Below, piece after piece: positions 8,806 through 17,787 of a stretch of 64,000 nucleotides of DNA. The notes under the pieces are model-generated. The model searched no databases. It was not told where the DNA came from and saw nothing but the letters and a program-made list of their open reading frames with translations. Where the stretch lies: positions 34,983 through 98,982 of the forward strand of contig JABIHA010000112.1 in assembly GCA_018649885.1 (NCBI GenBank), in the 5' to 3' direction. The number at the start of each line of letters is the position of its first letter. Positions within the stretch are counted from its first letter, which is position 1. This DNA comes from Bacteriovoracaceae bacterium. GTDB taxonomy: Bacteria > Bdellovibrionota > Bacteriovoracia > Bacteriovoracales > Bacteriovoracaceae. The position numbers were made by a program, and so were the translations under genes.

Positions 8806-9578
8806 TGAAATACCGGCTCACTTTATTAATTACATTCTTTTTATTACTTTCATGTTCAATCTTTACTCGTGGTAAAAACAACTTAAATGATATTTTAAAA
8901 AAGAATAAATCTGAGTACCGTTACCACGATATATCAGGAAGTTTTGATCTCGTTAGTGAGACAGGTTTTCTTAAAAAAAACACTGAGTTTTTCACCAAGA
9001 GTTATTTGAAAGATGATAAATCTAATGATGACAAACCAGTGGAAAAGAGACTTTCTATTTCTAAAATTGACTCTATTGAAATAAAAAAGAAAAGATTTCA
9101 AATTATGAAGCCAAAGCTTTCTATGTTTTCCATTTGGCTCGATAGCAAGAAATATTCAAATAAAATTGAATACTTTGAAAAAGAAAGAATTTTCAAAGTG
9201 AGAGCAAATACTGGTGAAAAAGAAGTGAAGTTACCTGGAGGAAACCAGGTTTATTGTTATTTTGGCCAATTGGTAGACTGTCTCGCCAGTACAGGTTTAT
9301 TTTTAGAAAGTGGAGTGAAAAAGGGAGACAAGATTAGTTTTTCATTAATTTGGGAAAGCTATCCCTATAATGAGTATATATATGACAGGGCAGTGAATGA
9401 ACTGGTGAGCCCAGCTACTCTTGAGGTTGAAAAATTGAAAAGTGAGTCGGTATCAAATTTTTCTATTGAGGTTTGGAATCAAACAATATCGTATGAAGTA
9501 AATGCTGATGGGGCAATGGAAAGCATGAACTGGGCCGTTCAAGGAATATCTATAAAACAAAATAATAGTTCTAAATAG
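8805..9578 (+). CDS. Predicted lipoprotein of unknown function
   Basis: 257 residues. A lipoprotein signal MKYRLTLLITFFLLLSCS puts the lipid Cys at about residue 17, without a +2 Asp, so outer-membrane sorting is expected. The rest is Lys- and Ser-rich and beta-predicted, with no family I recognise. Its ATG overlaps the PilZ stop codon (TAATG), so the two are translationally coupled. The conserved coupling mreB-PilZ-lipoprotein suggests an envelope role. Confidence 0.75.
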   Translation: MKYRLTLLITFFLLLSCSIFTRGKNNLNDILKKNKSEYRYHDISGSFDLVSETGFLKKNTEFFTKSYLKDDKSNDDKPVEKRLSISKIDSIEIKKKRFQIMKPKLSMFSIWLDSKKYSNKIEYFEKERIFKVRANTGEKEVKLPGGNQVYCYFGQLVDCLASTGLFLESGVKKGDKISFSLIWESYPYNEYIYDRAVNELVSPATLEVEKLKSESVSNFSIEVWNQTISYEVNADGAMESMNWAVQGISIKQNNSSK

Positions 9579-9634
9579 GGACTTTATTTACTATTGGAGC
9601 TGGTCGTTAATCATGGTAAAAGTATCTTAAGTTT

Positions 9635-10708
9635 ATGAGCATTGGACAAATATTTTGCACCGGCATTCAAGGTTTTTCCTTAACTGATGAGGAAAGTGAG
9701 TTTCTTGAAAAAGAAGATATAGGCGGTGTTGTATTATTTTCTCATAACTTTGATTGTCCCGCCCAACTTGCCGAATTAGTTAATAGTATCCAAAAATGTA
9801 GAGACGAGTATCCTCTTTTAATTTGTACTGACCATGAGGGTGGTAGAGCTCAACAATTTACAGATGGATTTACTCATTTTCCCGCCATGGGAGAGATTGC
9901 CACTCTTGAATCACCAAAAGTAACATTTGAAGTGCATCAAGTAATGGCAGAAGAGCTTAAGGCCTGCGGAGTAAATACTAATTTGGCTCCATGTTGTGAC
10001 ATACTTTCCAATAATCATAATAAGATTATCGGAGACCGCTCATTTGGTTCTGACTGTGAATCTGTGTCTAAGCACATTTCAGCGGCCATTAGAGGTCTTC
10101 AAACAGCCGGCATAATTGCATGTGCTAAACATTTTCCCGGTCATGGTGATACCTCAAAAGATGCAAGTCGAGGTGTACCTGTAGTTAAAAACTCGTGTGA
10201 AAAATTAGAAGAAAGGGAAGTGGTACCTTTTAGCAGAGCTTCAAGGGCCAGAGTTGAGTTGATGATGATGGGCCATTTGCAAGTTGATTCAATTGATGAA
10301 GAAATATCCTGTAGTCTTAGTGAGAAAGCGCATAGCTTTTTAAGAGATAAAACCAAATTTAGAGGGTTGGTAATATCCGACAATTTAGAGGTGAAAGCTA
10401 TAACTGACAAATATAGTACAAGTGAAATTCCATTAATGGCCATAAAAGCTGGCTGCGATTTACTCTTGTACAAATCATTTGAAGGTGCGAAGAAAGCATA
10501 TGAAGCCGTAAAGGCCAGTCACTCTGAAGGCAAATTAAAAAATTCGGGCATTGCTGATTCTCTCAAGAAAATCGAAGACTTAAAGAAGAGATACTTAAGT
10601 AATTATGAACCTATCTACATTCCGAGTATCCAAAAAATTCTTGGAAGAAGCACCTCTATTGAGTTGTCGAGGGGCCTTGCTCAAAAAATTCTTTCAGAGG
10701 TTGAGTAA
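9635..10708 (+). CDS. nagZ: GH3 family NagZ-like beta-N-acetylhexosaminidase with altered catalytic dyad
   Basis: NagZ removes GlcNAc from anhydromuropeptides during peptidoglycan recycling. The 357 residues have the single GH3 TIM-barrel typical of NagZ: LICTDHEGGRAQQF (about 62-75), the KHFPGHGDT loop (165-173) and the nucleophile in VISDN (Asp249). In known NagZ enzymes the loop continues to an Asp-Ser-His, whose His is the acid/base. Here the same place reads Asp176-Ala-Ser178, so the His is absent. Translation of 10141-10180 confirms it. The enzyme may be slow, use another acid/base, or have another substrate. The next gene starts about 100 bp downstream. Confidence 0.85.
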   Translation: MSIGQIFCTGIQGFSLTDEESEFLEKEDIGGVVLFSHNFDCPAQLAELVNSIQKCRDEYPLLICTDHEGGRAQQFTDGFTHFPAMGEIATLESPKVTFEVHQVMAEELKACGVNTNLAPCCDILSNNHNKIIGDRSFGSDCESVSKHISAAIRGLQTAGIIACAKHFPGHGDTSKDASRGVPVVKNSCEKLEEREVVPFSRASRARVELMMMGHLQVDSIDEEISCSLSEKAHSFLRDKTKFRGLVISDNLEVKAITDKYSTSEIPLMAIKAGCDLLLYKSFEGAKKAYEAVKASHSEGKLKNSGIADSLKKIEDLKKRYLSNYEPIYIPSIQKILGRSTSIELSRGLAQKILSEVE

Positions 10709-10742
10709 AGCGTTTTACTAGAACGCTATGAGAACTCTTTTC
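10706..10742 (+). terminator. Possible weak terminator after nagZ
   Basis: A 6-bp stem AGCGTT/AACGCT with a 7-base loop begins at the nagZ stop codon and is followed, after about nine bases, by CTCTTTTCC. The T-run is short and displaced, so termination would be inefficient. It separates nagZ from the tadC-FHA cluster. Confidence 0.35.
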
Positions 10743-10758
10743 CTAATTTAACACTGCG

Positions 10759-10764
10759 TATAAT
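10759..10764 (+). promoter_or_regulatory. Candidate -10 element before the tadC/FHA cluster
   Basis: A perfect TATAAT lies 46 bases before the tadC ATG, in the only sizeable gap upstream of the cluster. No good -35 hexamer is found at 16-18 bases upstream, so this is a weak prediction supported mainly by its position. Confidence 0.35.
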
Positions 10765-10809
10765 TTGGTATCCTAAGTACTCAGAATTTAATTATCACGG
10801 GGTAATTTT

Positions 10810-11703
10810 ATGTTACTTTGGGCATCAACAATTGCAATGGGAATTGCGGTCTTCATGATCGCTAACACCATGTTTACGGAAGAAGATCAATTCAAGGCTT
10901 CTGAGAGTTTGGATGATGATGAAAATCAAGTCAAACCTGAACAGGGTATTATTCTAAAATATTCAAAACCATTTTTTAAAAGATATGTAAGTCCTTATGT
11001 CGGGACTATGAAAAGTATTAAAACCATTAGAGGAAAGTATAAGAAGAAGCTCGCTAATGCTGGACTTACACAAGAGATGAGTGCAGATGATTTTTATTCT
11101 TTTAAACTTTTTCTTATTCTTGGGTTTCCAATTGTATTTCTACTTTTAAGAGAATTTCTTGAAGAGACATGGCCTCTATCATTTGCACCGGTTATGGGAA
11201 TCTTGGGATTTTATTATCCTGATATTTGGATTGATGGAAGGATAAAGCAAAGGAAGGATGACATCCTGGTGGGATTTCCATTTATCGTTGATTTACTGGC
11301 ACTTTCAATTGAAGCCGGACTAGATTTTGTTGCAGCAATATCAAAAGTTATAGATAAGGCACCAGCTGGCCCAATTGTTGATGAATTTGAAATTTTACTA
11401 AAAGAGCTAAGAATCGGAAGCTCAAGGGAAGAGGCGCTTAGATCTCTTGCCTGGCGCTGTGATTTAATTCAAGTAACTTCATTTTCTGCTGCTCTTATTG
11501 CAGCCAATTCCGTTGGAGCATCAGTTGGTCCCATTTTAAAGGGACAGTCTCAAGATTTGAGACAAAAGAGATCTACTGATGCTGAAAAAAAGGGCGCCGA
11601 AGCTGCAACTAAAATATTACTACCAATGTTTATGTTCTTTTTGCCAGCAGTCGTAATTATTATCATGGCACCACTTGCAGTTCAGTGGATGACAGGAGGA
11701 TGA
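10810..11703 (+). CDS. tadC: Type II secretion system F-domain protein, TadC-like
   Basis: Inner-membrane platform protein of Tad/Flp pilus assembly systems. The 297 residues have an N-terminal membrane helix, a basic cytoplasmic segment, a hydrophobic pair near 98-145, the T2SSF core (DLLALSIEAGLDFVAAISKV, then ARELRIGSSREEALRSLAWR-like helices, here KELRIGSSREEAL) and a final TM helix FMFFLPAVVIIIMAPLAV. No tadA, tadB, pilin or secretin gene adjoins it in the window, so it is an orphan platform gene heading the FHA cluster. The DUF192 gene start overlaps its stop, which implies coupled translation. Confidence 0.85.
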   Translation: MLLWASTIAMGIAVFMIANTMFTEEDQFKASESLDDDENQVKPEQGIILKYSKPFFKRYVSPYVGTMKSIKTIRGKYKKKLANAGLTQEMSADDFYSFKLFLILGFPIVFLLLREFLEETWPLSFAPVMGILGFYYPDIWIDGRIKQRKDDILVGFPFIVDLLALSIEAGLDFVAAISKVIDKAPAGPIVDEFEILLKELRIGSSREEALRSLAWRCDLIQVTSFSAALIAANSVGASVGPILKGQSQDLRQKRSTDAEKKGAEAATKILLPMFMFFLPAVVIIIMAPLAVQWMTGG

Positions 11704-12056
11704 AAAAGATTAAAGTTAGCATTAAAGAAAATGGAAGTTCAATGGGTGAGGGGTTTTTGGTTGCAGAGAAATTCTTTGATCGGTTAAAGGGCTTAATGTT
11801 TGAAAAAGAAATAAAAGGATATGATGGATTACTTATTAAAAACTGTAATTCAATTCATACTTTTTTTATGAAGTTTAATATTGATGTAGTTTTTTTAAAT
11901 AAAAATTTTGAGGTGATAAAGATATTAAGAGACTTACGTAAATGGAGAATAACTCCAATTTATTTTAAGGCCAGTCAGGTTCTTGAAATGAAATCTGGAG
12001 GACTGCCAGAGGGATTAAAAGAGGGTGAAACCCTAGAGGTGCAATGTATAAAATAG
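11700..12056 (+). CDS. DUF192 family protein
   Basis: 118 residues with the DUF192 signature: RLKGLMFEKEIKGYDGLLIKNCNSIHTFFMKFNIDVVFLNKNFEVIKI, then VLEMKSGG. Proteins of this family are usually exported small beta-rich proteins of unknown function, but no signal peptide is visible here. I chose ATG 11700, which overlaps the tadC stop; AGGAGG sits directly before it, closer than usual, and an upstream GTG at 11685 would add only five residues. DUF192 genes commonly accompany Tad systems. It overlaps the next FHA gene by 13 bp. Confidence 0.8.
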   Translation: MKKIKVSIKENGSSMGEGFLVAEKFFDRLKGLMFEKEIKGYDGLLIKNCNSIHTFFMKFNIDVVFLNKNFEVIKILRDLRKWRITPIYFKASQVLEMKSGGLPEGLKEGETLEVQCIK

Positions 12057-13624
12057 TATGTGTTGGAGGAAAGCTAAGAGGTGAAGAGTTTGTCTTAAAT
12101 GACGGCGACAATACCCTTGGCAGAGATCCCAGCGAAAATGATATTCCATTATCAGTGCAAGGTATTTCTAAAAAGCACTTGAATCTAACAGTGAACGAAA
12201 ATGTCGTTTACATTGAAGATTTAGGTAGTTCCAATGGCACATTTGTTAATGGGGAATTAGTTAAAAGGTCTAGTGTTGAAAATGGAGATAAGATTGCCCT
12301 TCCCAATGTGATTTTTCAGCTTGTACATGTAAAAGAAAAGAAAGTTATTGTTAAAAAGAAGATTTTAAAAGAACAAGAAGACGACACTGAAGATGATGAA
12401 TCTTTTTATGGAAATACTGGTGGTACGATGCCAACAACACCTCATGGGAAGGTGTTATTTCTCTTTAAAAACAAAGTCATGCCTATATTCTATAAATTTA
12501 ATGAAGAATATGAATGGAGAATGATAATAGGCATTTTTCTAGGTGCTTTTATACTTATTTCTGTTTACTTCATAATCTCTCCAATTTTAAAAGATAGTAA
12601 GAGACTTCTTATTACAGAGATTATTGCTAGAGCTGAACATTATGCCAATGAAGTTGAAAGGTTAAATGCGAGGGCACTTGAAGCCAGAAACCTAGATAGA
12701 TTAGATACTAACTTTCTTGAACGTGAGCCAGGTGTAAATGAATATGAACTCTTTGATTTAGAAGGACGTATCGTTAGGCCTGCCACAAAATTGAATAATT
12801 ACATTAAAAAAAGCTTCTCAGTTTCTGCCAGAACTTGGATGCTGAATAATCCTGAGCATGCAAAGAATAAATCTTATATAAAAAATCTTGGAGATAATAG
12901 AATTGGAATTGCCAAATCTATAATGGCCTATAATGTGAAACTCGGAAGAGAAGAGGCTGTTGGTATTATTGCGATTCAATTCACGCCTGTATCACTACAG
13001 GTCGGGGATGCCAATAATTTGAAGGCTTATTGGGAGTCAGTGGTTATAACGGTGATTGGAGCAGTTTTATTTTTTGCACTTCTCTATTTTTTGACTATGA
13101 GGCACTTTGAAGAGATGAAGTTTCAAATTGAACAAGTGATGAGAGGAAAACAAAAAGAGATAATTAGTAAATATCATATGATTGAGCTGACGAAGCTTCG
13201 GAATTTAATTAATTCTTTATTACAAAGAATAAGAGAACTTCAAAATGAAGATGATGGAGAGTCTAGTGATTTAGAAGATGAGGAACCATATATAGAAACA
13301 TTACATCAATTTCTATTAGCTGCAGGTGGAGCAGCTATGGTGCTGACATCGGAGAAAAAAATTAGATATTTAAATCCAGAAGCTGAGGATCTAACTGGTA
13401 TTAGAGAATCCATGGCAGAAGGAGCAGAAATATTAGACGTAGCTAGAGATCAAGGATTTGCAGCCACTATTATTGATATATGTGATGAGACGGTTAATTC
13501 TCAAGGAGAGGTTGCCAAAAAAGAATGGGAACTTAGGGGAGAGAATTACAGTGTATGTGCCATAACTTTGTTTGGAAGAGATAGTTTTTCCAAAGGCTTT
13601 TTTATAACATTTGTAAAGGAATGA
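12044..13624 (+). CDS. Membrane protein with FHA, extracytoplasmic and PAS-like domains
   Basis: 526 residues. An N-terminal FHA domain (about 1-100) has the phosphothreonine-binding set GRDPSEND, GISKKHL and SSNGTFVNG. A charged linker leads to TM1 near 160-183 (IIGIFLGAFILISVYFII), a roughly 145-residue outer loop and TM2 near 328-350. After a HAMP-like helix comes a PAS-like domain near 420-480 (AAMVLTSEKKIRYLNPEAEDLTG). This is the layout of a transmembrane receptor whose output is the N-terminal FHA, not a kinase or cyclase. Its start lies inside the DUF192 gene and the next FHA gene follows after 8 bp, so it is part of one transcript. No close described homologue comes to mind. Confidence 0.85.
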   Translation: MYKIVCVGGKLRGEEFVLNDGDNTLGRDPSENDIPLSVQGISKKHLNLTVNENVVYIEDLGSSNGTFVNGELVKRSSVENGDKIALPNVIFQLVHVKEKKVIVKKKILKEQEDDTEDDESFYGNTGGTMPTTPHGKVLFLFKNKVMPIFYKFNEEYEWRMIIGIFLGAFILISVYFIISPILKDSKRLLITEIIARAEHYANEVERLNARALEARNLDRLDTNFLEREPGVNEYELFDLEGRIVRPATKLNNYIKKSFSVSARTWMLNNPEHAKNKSYIKNLGDNRIGIAKSIMAYNVKLGREEAVGIIAIQFTPVSLQVGDANNLKAYWESVVITVIGAVLFFALLYFLTMRHFEEMKFQIEQVMRGKQKEIISKYHMIELTKLRNLINSLLQRIRELQNEDDGESSDLEDEEPYIETLHQFLLAAGGAAMVLTSEKKIRYLNPEAEDLTGIRESMAEGAEILDVARDQGFAATIIDICDETVNSQGEVAKKEWELRGENYSVCAITLFGRDSFSKGFFITFVKE

Positions 13625-13632
13625 GTTAAAAG

Positions 13633-14607
13633 ATGTCACAAAATGTACTTGTATTAAAGAATTTTGAAAAGCCTACTGATCCAGGTAAGCATTTCAGATT
13701 ACTTTGCTTAACAGGTAGCAATAAGGGCCAGTCTTATTTTCTGACAAAGGGAAGAATTGTTATTGGTCGAGGTGATGAGTGCGATATAAAAATCAACGAT
13801 TCAAAATCATCTAGAGAGCATGCAGAGGTCACGATAATCGGTGGTGATGTTGTTATAACTGACTTGAAATCTCAAAATGGGGTGGTAGTCAATGATTTCA
13901 AAGTGACTCAGCACAAATTGTCCCAAGGGGACACAGTCATTATTGGACAAACGGTTTTCAAATTTTCTGTTGTTAAAGTAGATGCACTTGTTAAAAAAGA
14001 AAAAGAGGATGAAGAAGATTTAGGGAATTTTGAGGATGTCAAAAGGAGTACCAATGATATTCCTCCAGAAAAAAAGAAAAAGAATTTTCTGATAGGAGTA
14101 ATCGCAATTTTGATAATAGTAGTCCTTTTGCCCGATGATGAGTCTAAAGAAGAAAATGGGTCTAACTTAAAGGCTAGGCCTGTTACAGATGAATATACTG
14201 AAGCGATCATGAGAAAACAATTAGATGAAGATAGAGAGCTCAAAAAGAAGCTAGATGCAATTTTTCAACGAGGCCAAAGAGAGTTACGTGAAGGGAATTA
14301 TTTTAGAGCAATGAGTGAATTTAATTTAGCTCTAATCTTGTCTCCAAGTAATGGGCGTGCAAGCTTTTATCTCGAAAAGGCAAAAAAAGCACTGGATGAT
14401 GAAATAGAGGCCCATTTTATAAAAGGGCGTAGAGAATATGACTCATTAAAGTTTAAAGGTGCAGTGCAATCGTATTGTGCAATTGCAAGGCTTTTACAAA
14501 ATAATAGAGAAGATGAAAGATTTAAAGACGCGATTGAAAATGTGAAAGAAATTGAGATTCAACTGGGAATTAAAGAAGGTGATCTTAAGTGTATACAAGG
14601 GGAGTAA
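13633..14607 (+). CDS. FHA-domain protein with one TM helix and TPR-like C-terminus
   Basis: 324 residues. FHA domain at about 20-115: VIGRGDECDIKINDSKSSREHAEVTI and DLKSQNGVVVNDF, with the Arg, Ser and Asn phosphopeptide contacts present. A basic patch (PPEKKKKN) precedes a single TM helix at about 152-167 (FLIGVIAILIIVVLL). A C-terminal region of TPR-like helices (GQRELREGNYFRAMSEFNLALILSP) lies outside the cytosolic FHA, presumably in the periplasm. This FHA-inside, TPR-outside plan resembles type III or gliding-associated scaffold proteins. The next gene starts 29 bp before its stop. Confidence 0.85.
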   Translation: MSQNVLVLKNFEKPTDPGKHFRLLCLTGSNKGQSYFLTKGRIVIGRGDECDIKINDSKSSREHAEVTIIGGDVVITDLKSQNGVVVNDFKVTQHKLSQGDTVIIGQTVFKFSVVKVDALVKKEKEDEEDLGNFEDVKRSTNDIPPEKKKKNFLIGVIAILIIVVLLPDDESKEENGSNLKARPVTDEYTEAIMRKQLDEDRELKKKLDAIFQRGQRELREGNYFRAMSEFNLALILSPSNGRASFYLEKAKKALDDEIEAHFIKGRREYDSLKFKGAVQSYCAIARLLQNNREDERFKDAIENVKEIEIQLGIKEGDLKCIQGE

Positions 14608-16966
14608 TCTCCTAGACGAAATTAATATTGATATCTCGAGAATCGTCGAAAGTGACGATAATGAGGTCGCGTATTATATCGGAAGAGCTGAAGACTGCCA
14701 TATTCTTTTAGAGGATCCTTTAATTTCAAGATATCATGCAAAAATTGTCAAGAGTGGTGAAGGTTGGATGATTTTTAAAGAGTCTGAGTTTGCCGACCTA
14801 AGAATCAATGGAAACACAATCAAAGAATACAATATTAAAAATGGGGATATATTAAATATTCCCCCATATTCTATTGGTTTTATGATTAATCAAAACGAAG
14901 TGCTCTCTGACACTTCAGCTGATGATATCAGTGAAGAGATTAGTACTGAGCCAGTTGCAGCCGAAGTTTCTGAGCAAGAAATTGTGCCTCAACCTGAAGA
15001 TACTTTAGATGATCTAATATCTTCTGATTCAGATGCACCTGAAGCTGTTGAGTTTGTAGATGAAGTTAAAGATGGGCAAGAGGGTGATGAGGCCAGTGTT
15101 CTTGAATCAGATTTTAAATTGGCCTCAGATATAGAAGAGGAAGGGGACGGAGAAAACTTTGAATTTGGAGAAGAGGGAGATAGTGATGGAGACTACTCCG
15201 AGGATTCAAGCGATGAAGGCCATGGTGATTCAGATGATGAGGGAGGTTTCGATGATGATGGAAGTTTCGATGATGAAATGGAGCTTTCTGATGAAGGGGA
15301 CCAATCTGTAGAAGACTATGATCCTCAGACGCAACAATTTCAATCTTTTGCCAATTTCTCTCTTAAGTTATCAGGAGAGTTTGCACCCTATGATAAATAT
15401 ACATTAGAAGACAACGAAGTCTTTTTTGGAAGAGATCCCAGTAAATGTAAAGTCCTATTATCAGATACAGAAGTTTCAAGTGTTCACGCGGCCATTAGGA
15501 AAAAAGGTTTGGCCTGTGAATTAGAAGATTTAAATTCTAGTAATGGCACTATCTTGAATGGCGAGAGAATTAATAAGGCGATGCTAAGGCCAGGGGATGA
15601 ATTTTTAATCGGTAGTACTTCATTTATCCTAGAAATTGATTCTGATTTACTTAAAAGTGAAGAAGATAGGTTGATGCCTGTTGAAGAAAATCAAATAATT
15701 GAAAGAGAAGAAATAATAGAAGAGGAAGTGAGTCTGCTTGAAGACGATGAAGACTCGTCCGAGTTAAATATAGATTTCGACACTCAGGCGGAAGGTGGTA
15801 AAGCTGGTAAACAATCAATATTAGAAAAGCTAAAAACACTTGATAGAAAACAATTACTAATTGGGGTGGTGATAGTTTTAGGTGCTTTAAGCTTTTTAGG
15901 AGATGACGATAATCCAGATACCGCAAGCAGTACAAAGAAAGGCGAAAAAGAAGGCAAGAGCAGAAAAATTGGTAAGGGAGGTGATGCTAAAGACAAAGGC
16001 AAAAACGATGCCGATGAGAAGAATAAAAGTGCCAATATTACAAAAGCAGCACTCGCAAGACTTTCAGATGAACAAAAATCTAATTTAAATAGTCGCTATA
16101 TTTTGGGGAAAGATTTGCTGGAAAGAGGAAAATATAAAGAAGCTATCTATGAACTAGAGGAAGTAAGTAAGGTTGTTCCGGGTTATAAAGAAACGACGAA
16201 CTACTTAAAGTTCGCAAATGAGGGATTAGCTGAAGTTGAGGCTGAAGCAAAAAAGATTCAAGAGCAGCTTGAGCGCGACAGAAGGGCCAAAAGGGTTAAG
16301 GAATTAGTGACGCTAGCTAAAGAATCAGTGAAGAAAAAAGAGGTGATTCCCTCTGAAGCCTATTTCGCTCAAATATTAGAGCTTGATCCTGAAAACCTAG
16401 ACGTACCATCTTTGAAGATGCAACTTGATGCCTTTAAAAAGGAAAAAGAGCGAAAAGAAATAGAGTTAGCTCAGAAAAAATCAGAAAGAGATAGGCAGGT
16501 AAATAGCTTAGCTCCGGGGAAAACGGCTTACTTAAAAAAAGAATGGTTTAAATCCATTGTTAAGTTAGAAGAGTTTTTGCGTTTAAAAAACCTTGATGAG
16601 GACCTTGTAAAAGAAGCCTCTGCGATGCTTGATACTTCAAAAAAGAGTTTAGATAGTTTGATTTCTCCGATTCTTGGAAAGGCGAGATCCCTTAAAGAAG
16701 GACAAGATTTAAAGGGTGCTTATCAATCATACTTTGAAGTTATGAAGATTGATCCATCCAATGTTGAGGCCTTGAATCAAACTTCTAATATTAGTGATAT
16801 TTTAGAGCATAGGGCCAGGGTTGCTTATAGGGGTGCCTTGATTTCTGAATCCCTTAGTCTCTATGAAGAAGCTAAAGAAAAGTTTCAAGAGGTCAAACAG
16901 ATTTCCCCTGTTGATAGCTCATACTATAAAAAAGCAGATTTAAAGCTTAAGAAATACCTGGAGTAG
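14579..16966 (+). CDS. Double-FHA protein with acidic linker, TM helix and TPR-like repeats
   Basis: 795 residues from GTG 14579, preceded by GGAA at 9-base spacing; a TTG nine codons earlier is less convincing. FHA-1 is at about 5-105 (YYIGRAEDCHILLEDPLISRYHAKIV). A very acidic, low-complexity Asp/Glu/Ser linker spans about 115-255. FHA-2 is at about 265-360 (FFGRDPSKCKVLLSDTEVSSVHAAI, LNSSNGTILNGERI). One TM helix is near 424-440 (LLIGVVIVLGALSFL), then a Lys/Gly-rich stretch and long TPR-like helices to the end. It repeats the FHA-TM-TPR plan of the preceding gene on a larger scale, suggesting duplication. Its acidic linker may itself attract kinases. Confidence 0.85.
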   Translation: MILSVYKGSNLLDEINIDISRIVESDDNEVAYYIGRAEDCHILLEDPLISRYHAKIVKSGEGWMIFKESEFADLRINGNTIKEYNIKNGDILNIPPYSIGFMINQNEVLSDTSADDISEEISTEPVAAEVSEQEIVPQPEDTLDDLISSDSDAPEAVEFVDEVKDGQEGDEASVLESDFKLASDIEEEGDGENFEFGEEGDSDGDYSEDSSDEGHGDSDDEGGFDDDGSFDDEMELSDEGDQSVEDYDPQTQQFQSFANFSLKLSGEFAPYDKYTLEDNEVFFGRDPSKCKVLLSDTEVSSVHAAIRKKGLACELEDLNSSNGTILNGERINKAMLRPGDEFLIGSTSFILEIDSDLLKSEEDRLMPVEENQIIEREEIIEEEVSLLEDDEDSSELNIDFDTQAEGGKAGKQSILEKLKTLDRKQLLIGVVIVLGALSFLGDDDNPDTASSTKKGEKEGKSRKIGKGGDAKDKGKNDADEKNKSANITKAALARLSDEQKSNLNSRYILGKDLLERGKYKEAIYELEEVSKVVPGYKETTNYLKFANEGLAEVEAEAKKIQEQLERDRRAKRVKELVTLAKESVKKKEVIPSEAYFAQILELDPENLDVPSLKMQLDAFKKEKERKEIELAQKKSERDRQVNSLAPGKTAYLKKEWFKSIVKLEEFLRLKNLDEDLVKEASAMLDTSKKSLDSLISPILGKARSLKEGQDLKGAYQSYFEVMKIDPSNVEALNQTSNISDILEHRARVAYRGALISESLSLYEEAKEKFQEVKQISPVDSSYYKKADLKLKKYLE

Positions 16967-16973
16967 AATACTT

Positions 16974-17714
16974 ATGATCAAAATAAAATCATATGCTGCT
17001 GAAACAAACTCGGGACCTTATTTAAATATAAATGAGGATGGCTACCTTATTGATTTAGCAAATAAGCTCTTTGTGATTTTTGATGGATTTGGTGGTTCAG
17101 GTATCGGAGATAAAGTAGTTGAGGTGCTCAAAGGAGATATTGCACATTTCTACACAAAATTTGGAGGAGATCCAGATTCGACTATGCCATTTTACTTCAG
17201 TCATAAATACCTACTGGAGGGAAATGCCTTAATTAATTCACTCCGTTTCTCCCATAAAAACTTATTAAAGAAAAATTCTAACATTGCCCCTAACCAAAGA
17301 GGTGGAGCAAGTGCCATCGCCATGTCTTTTTCTGAAAATATTTGTACCCTTGCTGGAACAGGAAACTGTAAGGCCTATTTAATTAGAAAAGGCAGATTAA
17401 AATGTTTGGTGGACGATGATTCCATCAGGTGGGTTGTGGGTGACGATTATCACAAAGAAAATTTGACCTGCCCTATGAGTGGTTTCGGCCTATTTGAAGA
17501 TTTACATCTGAAGGTTACCGAGGTTAAGCCTGTCCAGGACGATGTCTTGCTTTTTTTAACAGACGGTACTTATGCTCGACTGGAAGAGGAAGAGCTTCTT
17601 TACTTTGCTCTCAAAAGTGATTTAACTCCAAGCGAAAGAATCGGTAAGCTTTTCTCATTGGCCAATGAAAGGGGAAACCACGACAACCAGTCGGGCTTAT
17701 TGATGCAATTTTGA
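16974..17714 (+). CDS. PP2C-family serine/threonine phosphatase
   Basis: 246 residues with all metal-site motifs of PPM/PP2C phosphatases: NED (20-22), DGFGG (Asp37-Gly38, normally DGMGG), GTGNCKAYLIRKG in the core, TDG (Asp197) and HDNQS (Asp237-Asn238). The enzyme should remove phosphate from Ser/Thr, most likely from the FHA ligands in the same cluster. It starts 8 bp after the double-FHA gene. No Hanks-type kinase occurs in the cluster or elsewhere in the window, so the matching kinase must be encoded outside it. Confidence 0.85.
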   Translation: MIKIKSYAAETNSGPYLNINEDGYLIDLANKLFVIFDGFGGSGIGDKVVEVLKGDIAHFYTKFGGDPDSTMPFYFSHKYLLEGNALINSLRFSHKNLLKKNSNIAPNQRGGASAIAMSFSENICTLAGTGNCKAYLIRKGRLKCLVDDDSIRWVVGDDYHKENLTCPMSGFGLFEDLHLKVTEVKPVQDDVLLFLTDGTYARLEEEELLYFALKSDLTPSERIGKLFSLANERGNHDNQSGLLMQF

Positions 17715-17787
17715 TTCCCTGCGACATATCGCTATAACAATTTGAAAAAACATCTAAATACCGTAGAATAAGTTCGTAGGGAGTTTT

